This document shows, piece after piece, positions 1 through 5,627 of a stretch of DNA of 8,283 bases. The position numbers were made by a program, and so were the translations under genes. Source of the DNA: Acetobacteraceae bacterium (GTDB taxonomy: Bacteria > Pseudomonadota > Alphaproteobacteria > Acetobacterales > Acetobacteraceae). The notes beneath the pieces are model-generated. The model searched no databases. It saw only the letters and a program-made list of their open reading frames with translations, and was not told the DNA's origin. Location: NCBI GenBank assembly GCA_003164305.1, contig PLSZ01000637.1, positions 1 through 8,283 on the forward strand, read 5' to 3'. Numbering within the stretch: the first letter of the stretch is position 1; each line of letters begins with the position of its first letter.

Positions 1-753
1 CGTCTTGCCGGCGGCATTGAAGGTCGCGCCACCGAGATCGATCAGCAGCGGAACGTCCCAGGCCGGCGGCGTATCGGTGTAGATTCCAGCGGAAAGTTGA
101 ATCTTGTCCCCGGCCCGCGCCGTTGGGATGGCCGCGGAAAGGGTCGGGATGGCGTGTCCGATCCCGCACTCGATGGTGCGGCCGCTGCTGCCCGGCGCGA
201 CCGCGGACGGCGTGGGAAGTGGCGCCAGAGCCGGCAAGGCCGTGCCGCCACCTGTTTCCGTCCAGGCTGGCGGAACCGCCGTGCTGTAAATCGATCCATC
301 CCGCGACATCTGCGTGATGCCGGTCGTCAGGAAAATGTAGACGCCACCCTGCCGCACCAGCAGTTGCGCGGGAGGGCCATTCGCATGCGCGCTCCAGCCC
401 GCCATTTGGCTACCGCCATTCACCCAGTACTCCGGTTCGCCGGCGGCGTTGATTTTAAGTTGGTGGACGCGGCCGAGCTTATCTTTGAGATAAGGCCGCC
501 CGGAGACGGTCTTCCCCAGAACAAGCATTTGCGAGTTCTCCGGGGACGGGAACGGCGCCAAACCGGGGTCGGCCGGGAAATAGTCCACGGCGGGCGGCAT
601 GCTTGCTCCCGCCGCGGGGGCAGGGGCACCGATGGGGCCAGTGGTGGGGCCAGTGGCGGGCGGGCTCTCGCCGCCGGGGATTCCCAACAGCTTGTGCAGC
701 AGCGCGATATCGTCGGGGCTGAATGGATAGGTGAATGTGAGTGTCGCGGCCAT
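1..753 (-). CDS. Right-handed parallel beta-helix protein, N-terminal part (runs off the left edge)
   Basis: This frame is open on the minus strand from the ATG at 751-753 to the window edge, 251 residues with no stop. The N-terminus (MAATLTFTYPFSPDDIALL) leads into a Pro/Gly/Ala/Thr linker at about residues 24-56. A compact segment rich in Gly, Val and Tyr follows (about 57-155), then a second Pro-rich linker, and from about residue 190 the text IPTLSAAIPTARAGDKIQLS and VPLLIDLGGATFNAAGKT. That last part is the usual opening of parallel beta-helix proteins (pattern: even-spaced set-up, GDxIxLxxGxYxD, then hydrophobic rungs with LGGATF). Such proteins are secreted, surface-bound or phage-like fibres and often bind or cut polysaccharide; no catalytic residues are in view. 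I see no clear signal peptide. The start is uncertain: the frame stays open upstream to ATG 937-939, and an in-frame TTG at 907-909 has AGGAGG six bases before it. I prefer 753 because codons above it include several rare AGG/AGA and the peptide looks unlike a protein N-terminus. Confidence 0.7.
   Translation of the reverse strand, partial: MAATLTFTYPFSPDDIALLHKLLGIPGGESPPATGPTTGPIGAPAPAAGASMPPAVDYFPADPGLAPFPSPENSQMLVLGKTVSGRPYLKDKLGRVHQLKINAAGEPEYWVNGGSQMAGWSAHANGPPAQLLVRQGGVYIFLTTGITQMSRDGSIYSTAVPPAWTETGGGTALPALAPLPTPSAVAPGSSGRTIECGIGHAIPTLSAAIPTARAGDKIQLSAGIYTDTPPAWDVPLLIDLGGATFNAAGKT
634..657 (-). repeat. Two 12-bp tandem repeats in the linker of the beta-helix gene
   Basis: Two adjacent copies of a 12-bp unit (ggggccagtggt then ggggccagtggc on the plus strand) differ at one base and encode the tetrapeptide series ATGP-TTGP in the Pro-rich linker. 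This is the sort of short in-frame repeat that lets linker length vary between strains. Confidence 0.6.
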
Positions 754-1162
754 CTGAATGATGTCCCGCCTGCCGGGGGCTGGCCAACCGGGTCGAGGCC
801 CGGACGGAGTGAATCCCGAAATCCGCGAAGAAATTCTCATGATCGCGGCCTTCGACAATCTCCGCGCGGTGACCAGGCCGCGGGCGGCTTTTGACAAGAG
901 TGCAGACAATGGATTCCTCCTGATCACGGCATCGTTCATGGCCGCGCCTTAAGACATGGCGTCCACCGTCTCGGTATAACACTCCCGGGCCCGCGAGGGG
1001 ACCGCCGCCAGGCACGGCGCGACCCCGTACGATGCTATGCCGTAATGGAACCGCCGGACCAGACATCGCGCCGGCGATTCACGCACCCGGATTGTTGGAC
1101 CTGGTTGTCTGGAGCTTAACGATTATCTATCGCGGCCATTCCTGGACGATATGCCATAACGC
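754..1162. other. Stretch without a convincing gene
   Basis: These 409 bases lie between the beta-helix gene and the 3' end of the amino acid binding protein gene. The part from 754 to 939 could be an N-terminal extension of the beta-helix protein, starting at ATG 937-939 or at TTG 907-909, the latter with an excellent AGGAGG at 916-921 (minus strand). The remainder, 940-1162, shows no coding-like frame, no tRNA and no hairpin followed by a T-run that would serve as terminator for the gene ending at 1163. It must hold the promoter of the beta-helix gene, but I cannot pick one out with confidence. Confidence 0.5.
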
Positions 1163-2200
1163 TCACCGTAATTGTGGCGCGTACTGCAGCCCGCCCTTCG
1201 TCCACAGCGCGTTCTTCCCTCGGTCCAGCCCCATCGGCGTGATGTTCCGCTCGTACAACTCCCCGTAATTGCCGACCTGACGCACGATATTCGCGGCCCA
1301 TGCGTTATCCAGCCCCAACTGGCTGCCGAGATTGCTCTCCATTCCCAGCAACCGCCGAATGTCGGGAATTTTGGTATCCGCGAACGTATCGACATTCTTG
1401 CTGGTCACGCCCAGAGACTCCGCCACCAGCGTGGCGAAATGCGTCCACCGCACGATGTCGTACCACTTATCGTCGCCCTTCCGTACCATCGCGCCACTGG
1501 GCCCCAGGCCAATCGGCTCCGGCAGGATCGTCAGTTCGCTCGCCTTGGCGCCTTGCATGTAGCGAAAGCCCGCGACCTGCGAGCTGTCGGTCGTATACCC
1601 ATCGCAACGTCCCGCCAGAAACGCCTGGCGAATTTCGTTCAAACTGGCGATCAGCACCGGCGTGTATTTAATGTTTTCCGCGCGCGCCCAATCGGCGAGA
1701 TCCAGCTCGGTCGTGGTGCCCGGCAGCACGCAGATCGTCGCGCCGCCCAACTGCTTCACCGATTTCACGCCCGAGGCCGTCTTCACGATGATGCTGGTGC
1801 CGTCCCAGAAGTTCACCCCGGCGAACAGCAGCCCGAGGCTCGCTTCGCGGGTCAACGACCACCCGGTGTTGCGCACCAGAACGTCGATTTCCCCAGATTG
1901 CAGCGCGGTGAAACGCGTCTGCGCGGTGACCGGCACAAATTTCACTTTATTCGCGTCACCCAGCACCGCCGCCGCGATGGCGCGGCAGTAATCGGCGTCG
2001 AGACCCTTCATCACCCCCGTGCTGTCCAGCATGGAGAACCCCGGGATTTCCCCCCCGGTGCCGCACAGCAACTGCCCCCTCGCCTTCACCGCGTCCAGCG
2101 TCGCCGACCCGCTGCCCTGGGCGTACCCTGCCCCGCCGGTCAGCAGCAACGCCGCGATGAAAAGCAGGACGGCGCGCATGGTCATGATCGCTTGTGACAT
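1163..2200 (-). CDS. Polar amino acid ABC transporter periplasmic binding protein, AapJ/BztA type
   Basis: This 345-residue protein matches the general L-amino acid receptor family AapJ/BztA in length and in motifs from end to end. They include the early glycine-rich GEIPGFS, GLDADYCRAIAAAVLGD, VKFVPVTAQTRFTALQSGEI (about 87-106), DVLVRNTGWSLTRE, ICVLPGTTTELDLADW, GRCDGYTTDSSQVA and the hallmark C-terminal NALWTKGGLQYAPQLR. Family members bind a broad range of polar amino acids in the periplasm and deliver them to AapQ/AapM permeases with the AapP ATPase. The N-terminus is a clear Sec signal: MSQAIMTMRA, hydrophobic VLLFIAALLLTGG, cleavage probably after GYA (residue 27). I chose ATG 2198-2200 because AAAGGA lies eight bases upstream; the frame is open up to 2434 but that would run through the opposite gene. 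No permease or ATPase gene flanks it, so it is an orphan receptor here. It is transcribed divergently from the flavin oxidoreductase next door. Confidence 0.93.
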   Translation of the reverse strand: MSQAIMTMRAVLLFIAALLLTGGAGYAQGSGSATLDAVKARGQLLCGTGGEIPGFSMLDSTGVMKGLDADYCRAIAAAVLGDANKVKFVPVTAQTRFTALQSGEIDVLVRNTGWSLTREASLGLLFAGVNFWDGTSIIVKTASGVKSVKQLGGATICVLPGTTTELDLADWARAENIKYTPVLIASLNEIRQAFLAGRCDGYTTDSSQVAGFRYMQGAKASELTILPEPIGLGPSGAMVRKGDDKWYDIVRWTHFATLVAESLGVTSKNVDTFADTKIPDIRRLLGMESNLGSQLGLDNAWAANIVRQVGNYGELYERNITPMGLDRGKNALWTKGGLQYAPQLR

Positions 2201-2269
2201 CCCCGAGATCCTTTGGCCTGAAGGCGTGATCATGGCATCCTTGCAACCTGCTCGCCAAGGACTCGAAAC
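2201..2269. promoter_or_regulatory. 69-bp divergent intergenic region
   Basis: The only space between the start codons of the binding protein (minus) and the flavin oxidoreductase (plus). It carries a ribosome binding site for each: AAAGGA on the minus strand at 2209-2214 and AAGGA on the plus strand at 2257-2261, each about eight bases from its ATG. Both genes must take their promoters from this stretch or from each other's 5' ends, which makes shared control plausible. I could not identify a convincing -35/-10 pair or operator. Confidence 0.5.
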
Positions 2270-3589
2270 ATGGGACCCGAACTGATCGCGGTGGAAACCG
2301 ACGCCGCACCGCCGAAGCATGCCGACGTCGTCGTCATCGGCGGCGGCATCGCCGGCGTCAGCACGTTGCTGTCGCTGGCGGAAAAGGGCGTCTCCGCCGT
2401 GCTGGTCGAAAAAGGCCATCTGGCGGGCGAGCAATCCTCCCGCAACTGGGGCTTTTGCCGCACCCAGGGGCGCGACCCGGCGGAGATCCCGCTGGCGATC
2501 GAAAGCCTGCGCCAGTGGGATCTGATGGCGGAACGAGTCGGCGCCGAAGTTGGATTTACCCGAGCCGGCGCCTGCTATTTATGCGAAACTCCGAAGGAGG
2601 TCGCGGCCTACGAACTCTGGCTGGAGAACGCCCGGCAATGGCAGGTGCGCAGCCGCGTCATCGGCCCGGACGAGGTCGATCGCATCGTTCCCGGCTCCAG
2701 CCGCCGTTGGGCCGGCGGCCTGTACACCGACAATGACGGCCGCGCGGAGCCGCAACTGGCGGTGCCTCTGATGGCCCAGGCGGCGCGGCGGTTGGGGGCG
2801 GTGGTGGTGACGGGATGCGCGGCGCGCGGGTTCGAAACGACAGGCGGCCGCATCAGCGCCGTGGTGACCGAGCGCGGAACGATCGATTGCAATGCCGCCG
2901 TGCTGGCGGGTGGCGCGTGGTCCCGGCTGTTTTGCGGCAACATGGGGATCGACTTTCCGCAATTGAAGATCCTCGGTTCGGTGATGCGCACCGAGAAGCT
3001 GGACGGGCCGCCGGAACTCGCCGTCGCGGGCCCGGATTTCGCGTTTCGCAAGCGCAAGGACGGCGGGTATACGGTGGCGCGGCGGAATAAGTACGAGGCG
3101 CATCTGGTACCGGATAGTTTCCGCCTGTTGCCTCAGTTTTTTAGCGCGGCGATTCGCAATCGCAAGGAATACCGGCTGCGCCTGATCGGCCGGTTTCGCG
3201 AGGAAGCGCGCATTCCTCGCCGCTGGTCGTTGGATCAGGCCAGCCCGTTCGAGGCGACACGCGTGCTGGACCCGCGACCCAACCCGGCGATCGTGGAGGA
3301 GAGCCGGTTGAACCTGGCGAAGGCGTTCCCGGCGTTCGCGCAGGCGAAGATCGCCCAGGCGTGGGGCGGGCTGATCGATTCGACGCCGGATTCGGTGCCG
3401 GTGATCGGTCCGGTGCAGGCGGTGCCCGGGTTTTTCCTGATGAGCGGGTTTTCCGGTCATGGTTTCGGAATTGGTCCGGGTGCCGGACGGTTGATGGCGG
3501 AACTGGTGATGGGCGCGACGCCGGTGGTCGATCCTGCCCCGTTCCGGTTTGAGCGGTTTGGCGGTGGGGTTGTGGCGAAGGCGGCGTGA
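2270..3589 (+). CDS. FAD-dependent oxidoreductase, DAO (glycine/D-amino acid oxidase) family
   Basis: The 439-residue protein has the N-terminal Rossmann dinucleotide motif VVVIGGGIAGVS (Gly24, Gly26, Gly29), with an acidic residue (Glu47, LVEKG) at the end of the second strand to hold the FAD ribose. A SSRNWGFCRTQGRD segment (56-69) sits where DAO-fold enzymes contact the isoalloxazine ring. The mid-protein VLAGGAWS and the C-terminal TPDSVPVIGP and FFLMSGFSGHGFGIGPGAG are typical second FAD-contact motifs. Enzymes of this fold oxidise the C-N bond of amino acids, opines, sarcosine or gamma-glutamyl amines to the oxo acid or aldehyde and ammonia or amine; DadA, PuuB and opine oxidases are relatives. 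The exact substrate cannot be read from sequence. There is no signal peptide, so it is cytoplasmic. AAGGA precedes the ATG by eight bases. Its divergent partner is an amino acid binding protein, which suggests that the receptor's ligand feeds this enzyme (inference). Confidence 0.9.
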   Translation: MGPELIAVETDAAPPKHADVVVIGGGIAGVSTLLSLAEKGVSAVLVEKGHLAGEQSSRNWGFCRTQGRDPAEIPLAIESLRQWDLMAERVGAEVGFTRAGACYLCETPKEVAAYELWLENARQWQVRSRVIGPDEVDRIVPGSSRRWAGGLYTDNDGRAEPQLAVPLMAQAARRLGAVVVTGCAARGFETTGGRISAVVTERGTIDCNAAVLAGGAWSRLFCGNMGIDFPQLKILGSVMRTEKLDGPPELAVAGPDFAFRKRKDGGYTVARRNKYEAHLVPDSFRLLPQFFSAAIRNRKEYRLRLIGRFREEARIPRRWSLDQASPFEATRVLDPRPNPAIVEESRLNLAKAFPAFAQAKIAQAWGGLIDSTPDSVPVIGPVQAVPGFFLMSGFSGHGFGIGPGAGRLMAELVMGATPVVDPAPFRFERFGGGVVAKAA

Positions 3590-3732
3590 TGGAAGCCACG
3601 AACCCGCGTTCGTTGCTGATCCAGCGCCAGGCGTCAGACGCGCAATCGTTGAGATGCGGCGCACGCTCGCTGAGACGGACGCACAATAGATCACCGGCGA
3701 CGCACGAATCCCGCTATCGACCCAAAGTTAAT

Positions 3733-4212
3733 CTATGTTAGTCGCTTTCCAAGCGAGAAATTGAATGGAGCGAAGCCGCGAGCAGCGAAAAAGCCGCGTG
3801 CCGATCCATTTGCTGCCCAGGTATCCAACGCGATATTCGTGATGCCGCCGGCCAGTGCCTCGGCTTCGACCTGCCTCAACAGCGCGGAGGCGATGCCATG
3901 ACGGCGAGCTGCCGCCTGGACTGATAAGTGGTGAATATAGATACGTTTCCTGGCAAGCGTTAATGGCGTCTCCGGGCGGACCTGCATCTCAAACCACACG
4001 TAGCCATTTGGGCCATCGCCGCTATCGGCCAGTCGGATATGGTTCTCCGACACGGCGAGTTTCGCGGCAAAGAAGGCGGCAACTTCTTCGTTGTTGACGT
4101 TTGATTTGAAAAAAGACGGTTCAAGTTCAGCGTGGAGCTGCTGCACGTCCCGGTTGAGCCTGACGATATCGTCGAGGTCCGCGGCCGATGCGACCCGCAC
4201 CAAAATTGCCAT
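3733..4212 (-). CDS. GNAT family N-acetyltransferase
   Basis: The 159-residue protein has the layout of a single-domain GNAT enzyme, which moves the acetyl group of acetyl-CoA to an amine. The N-terminal VRVASAADLDDIVRLN is the family's usual first strand and helix. Motif A is at about 95-112 (HLSVQAAARRHGIASALL, with the Arg/Gly pyrophosphate-binding loop RRHGIA). Motif B follows, with Asn135 and FFAARGF at 141-147. The frame opens with a GTG at 4252-4254, but I prefer the ATG at 4210-4212: it starts right before the domain, whereas the 14 extra residues look unstructured. The substrate is unknown. The gene is convergent with the flavin oxidoreductase, with 143 bp between them and no evident terminator. 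Parts of it are more A/T-rich than its neighbours (for instance around 4085-4130), which may hint at a different origin. Confidence 0.88.
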   Translation of the reverse strand: MAILVRVASAADLDDIVRLNRDVQQLHAELEPSFFKSNVNNEEVAAFFAAKLAVSENHIRLADSGDGPNGYVWFEMQVRPETPLTLARKRIYIHHLSVQAAARRHGIASALLRQVEAEALAGGITNIALDTWAANGSARGFFAARGFAPFNFSLGKRLT

Positions 4213-4514
4213 TGCCTCGCGCCTATCTGAAACACGTCGGTTCGAGAAGTCCACAAGTCAGCCCAGGCGATCATATTCTCATTGAGGTATACCCCATCTG
4301 GGCGGAGGCATGAGACATTTTCCGCGCTCAGCAGGGTTGCTGGCGGCATTCCGGAACGACAGCATCTCAGGGCCTCGACCCTATTGGAGCATAAATGGCC
4401 GCGCGGGTCGCGCCCAGGCGCGTTTTCGCGAGATCTCGGGCGCCGTGCGCCGCTACAGCAGGGGATGGCGGTCGGGCCGGCGTCAGGCAAAGCAAGTAAG
4501 TTAATCAAATAAGT
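4213..4514. other. Intergenic stretch upstream of the GNAT gene, no recognised gene
   Basis: About 300 bases between the GNAT start and the long palindrome. Short open frames exist on both strands (for example 4310-4504 plus), but their peptides are Arg/Ser/Gly-rich and resemble no family I know, so I do not call them. The promoter of the GNAT gene must lie at the left end; a TATGAT hexamer on the minus strand near 4270 is a possible -10 but lacks a good -35. Near the right end a 7-bp direct repeat AAGTAAG occurs at 4494-4500 and 4511-4517, the second copy overlapping the first bases of the palindrome. Confidence 0.45.
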
Positions 4515-4663
4515 AAGGGCATCACGGAGGGCGCGGCGCACGCCGGAGGACGCGGAGATAGAATTCTGGCGCTTCGCGCGGTGTGACGCCGGATTACGCC
4601 CGAACCGCGATTCTGATCTTCGCCGCGACCTTCTGCGTGCTCCGCGCCCTCCGTGATGCCCTT
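4515..4663. repeat. 149-bp imperfect palindrome (long hairpin element)
   Basis: Bases 4515-4536 are the exact reverse complement of 4642-4663 (22 bp). After one mismatch, six more pairs follow (4538-4543 with 4635-4640). Pairing then continues with small bulges: 4545-4555 with 4623-4633 (one mismatch and one G-T pair), 4556-4559 with 4616-4619, 4560-4564 with 4610-4614, and 4569-4580 with 4597-4608 (two mismatches). An apical loop of about 16 bases remains at 4581-4596. The arms carry a loose period of CGGAGG/CGCGGAG motifs. The whole can fold as one rod-like hairpin, as DNA or RNA. It encodes no protein, and I see no target-site duplication. In form it resembles dispersed palindromic elements such as ERIC sequences or MITEs; a structured RNA or a strong two-way transcription block upstream of the toxin-antitoxin genes is also possible. 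Confidence 0.85.
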
Positions 4664-4779
4664 CCCTCGCCTGATCGGACACTGACCGTTGGGAGTGGGT
4701 GGCGGCGCGTGCCTCAGAAACCGAGCCGAAGACGGCGGGATATTAGTTGCTTTCGTTGGTTCACCGCGGAGTCTTGAGG

Positions 4780-4853
4780 CGATCGCGCATCGGCCGTCCG
4801 ATCCCCACGTCTGAGACCGTGGTTCCCCGGCCGACGGTCCTACCGCGCGATCG
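4780..4853. other. Potentially structured segment (three-way-junction-like)
   Basis: A perfect 9-bp closing stem (CGATCGCGC at 4780-4788 with GCGCGATCG at 4845-4853) encloses two local hairpins: ATCGG-CCGT-CCGAT at 4789-4802 and CCACG-TCTGAGAC-CGTGG at 4805-4822. A competing stem, GACCGT at 4815-4820 with ACGGTC at 4834-4839, would exclude the second hairpin. It lies directly upstream of the candidate promoter of the toxin-antitoxin pair. It is not a tRNA: there is no T-arm consensus and no anticodon arm of the right size. In DNA this GC-rich, stems of 5-6 bp are common by chance; the 9-bp closing stem is the main reason to note it. Confidence 0.4.
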
Positions 4854-4882
4854 TTGCAACCGGCGCATTTCTACCCCATAAC
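4854..4882 (+). promoter_or_regulatory. Candidate sigma70-like promoter of the toxin-antitoxin operon
   Basis: TTGCAA (4854-4859) and CATAAC (4877-4882) are 17 bases apart, each matching the consensus at four of six positions. Transcription would start near 4889, inside the 12-bp palindrome just before the antitoxin start. The surrounding A/T-rich patch (4867-4900) is unusual for this window. Confidence 0.45.
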
Positions 4883-4888
4883 TACATA

Positions 4889-4904
4889 CTGTAATTACAG
4901 GAGG
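4889..4904 (+). promoter_or_regulatory. 12-bp palindrome overlapping the antitoxin Shine-Dalgarno site (likely autoregulatory operator)
   Basis: CTGTAATTACAG (4889-4900) is a perfect palindrome. Its last two bases are the first two of the Shine-Dalgarno AGGAGG (4899-4904), which stands five bases before the TTG start at 4910. Ribbon-helix-helix antitoxins bind short palindromes over their own promoter, so this is the natural operator for the protein encoded next. Confidence 0.6.
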
Positions 4905-4909
4905 CTCGT

Positions 4910-5212
4910 TTGCCGATCAACGGCCAGCAAAGCAGAGACGCAACCTTCAACTTCCGGCTCGATCCCGCCCTGAAAGAGGCCTTCACTGAAGCCGCCGAGG
5001 CAGATCGCCAACCGGCCGCGGAGCTGTTGCGCCGCTTCATGCGATCTTACGTCGAACAAAAGCGGCGCGATGCGTTCGAGAGCGAAGCTCGCCGGCAGTC
5101 GCTGGCTATCGCGGCGCGCGCGCGCGATCCCGGATCGGACGAGCATGCGGCCGTGGGAGAACTGGACGCGGAACTGGACCGTGACGCGTTTTCGACCGGG
5201 TGGAAGGCGTGA
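4910..5212 (+). CDS. Ribbon-helix-helix antitoxin of a MazF-type toxin-antitoxin pair
   Basis: This 100-residue protein is the antitoxin half of a type II pair. Residues 11-17 (ATFNFRL) form the DNA-binding beta strand. They are followed by DPALKEAFTEAAEADRQ and PAAELLRRFMRSYVEQ, the two helices of a ribbon-helix-helix (CopG/ParD-like) domain that dimerises and binds the operator. The charged C-terminal half (QKRRDAFESEARR onward) is the part expected to wrap the toxin and be degraded under stress. The start is TTG, accepted because a full AGGAGG lies five bases upstream and no ATG or GTG suits the domain. Its stop overlaps the toxin start in GTGA, so the two are translationally coupled. A run of 13 alternating G/C bases (5114-5126) lies in the C-terminal half; slippage there would destroy the antitoxin's end. 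Confidence 0.85.
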   Translation: MPINGQQSRDATFNFRLDPALKEAFTEAAEADRQPAAELLRRFMRSYVEQKRRDAFESEARRQSLAIAARARDPGSDEHAAVGELDAELDRDAFSTGWKA

Positions 5213-5550
5213 GGCGCGGCGACCTCGTGACGGTCGCGATCGGTGGGGATTATGGAAAGCCGCGACCGGCCCTGGTCGTACAGGACGACGCGTTCGCGGC
5301 CCTGCCCTCTGTCACCGTTTTGCGCCTGACCAGTGAAATCCACGCCGAGCATCTGGTTCGCGTCACCGTGTCGCCGACGCCGGAAAACGGCCTGCGCGTC
5401 CCCTCGCAGATCATGATCGACAAGGCGGTGACGATCCCGCGCGGGCGGGCCGGTCCCGTGATCGGACATCTGGATAAAGCACTGATGCGGACGGTCGGAA
5501 AGGCGCTGGCGGCGTTTCTGGGATTGGAGGCAACAGCAGTAGCCGGTTGA
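5209..5550 (+). CDS. MazF/PemK-like mRNA interferase toxin
   Basis: The 113-residue product has the MazF/PemK layout. MRRGDLVTVAI opens the SH3-like barrel. KPRPALVVQDD (17-27) carries the conserved Arg19-Pro20. LTSEIHAEHLVRVTV (40-54) holds the Thr/Ser of the active site. The second half, PSQIMIDKAVTIPRGR then GHL, is the family's typical QxxxDxxxTI strand followed by the C-terminal helix. Family members cut single-stranded mRNA at short motifs and stop growth when the antitoxin is lost; the cut site here cannot be predicted. I chose GTG 5209-5211, which gives the standard MRRGD start and the 4-base overlap with the antitoxin. A GTG nine bases upstream (5200) is the alternative. Key residues appear intact, so the toxin is probably active. 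Confidence 0.88.
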   Translation: MRRGDLVTVAIGGDYGKPRPALVVQDDAFAALPSVTVLRLTSEIHAEHLVRVTVSPTPENGLRVPSQIMIDKAVTIPRGRAGPVIGHLDKALMRTVGKALAAFLGLEATAVAG

Positions 5551-5627
5551 GGCGGAAGGCACACGCCGCTTGCCCTCCCCTCCCTTGTCCCCTCTGATGG
5601 CGCCAACGAACCCCTGGGAGGGAACCA

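Noticed and set aside
97..894. Plus-strand open frame of 265 codons at the left end
   Set aside because: Its peptide is Arg/Gly-rich and without any fold-like pattern. The opposite strand over the same bases encodes the beta-helix protein with recognisable motifs.
1172..2197. Plus-strand open frame of 341 codons
   Set aside because: It is the antisense of the amino acid binding protein, rich in Arg, His and Gln, as expected for the reverse of a GC-rich gene.
2579..3694. Minus-strand open frame of 371 codons
   Set aside because: It is antisense to the flavin oxidoreductase, which has complete FAD motifs; the antisense peptide is Arg/His-rich and unlike any family.
3590..3732. Two-way terminator between the convergent oxidoreductase and GNAT genes
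   Set aside because: Only 4-bp stems are present (for example around GCGTCAGACGC) and no T-run follows on either strand.
4494..4517. AAGTAAG direct repeats, the second overlapping the first bases of the palindrome, as a target-site duplication
   Set aside because: Both copies are on the same side of the element and no copy occurs on the right side, so they do not flank it as a transposition duplication would.
3960..4682. Minus-strand open frame of 240 codons running from the palindrome into the GNAT gene
   Set aside because: It is out of frame with the GNAT domain, passes through a 149-bp palindrome and shows no domain. The part upstream of the GNAT gene could be a decayed gene, but I cannot name one.
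4780..4860. tRNA-like cloverleaf
   Set aside because: No GTTCRA T-arm in position, no 7-base anticodon loop and no acceptor end; arm sizes do not fit.
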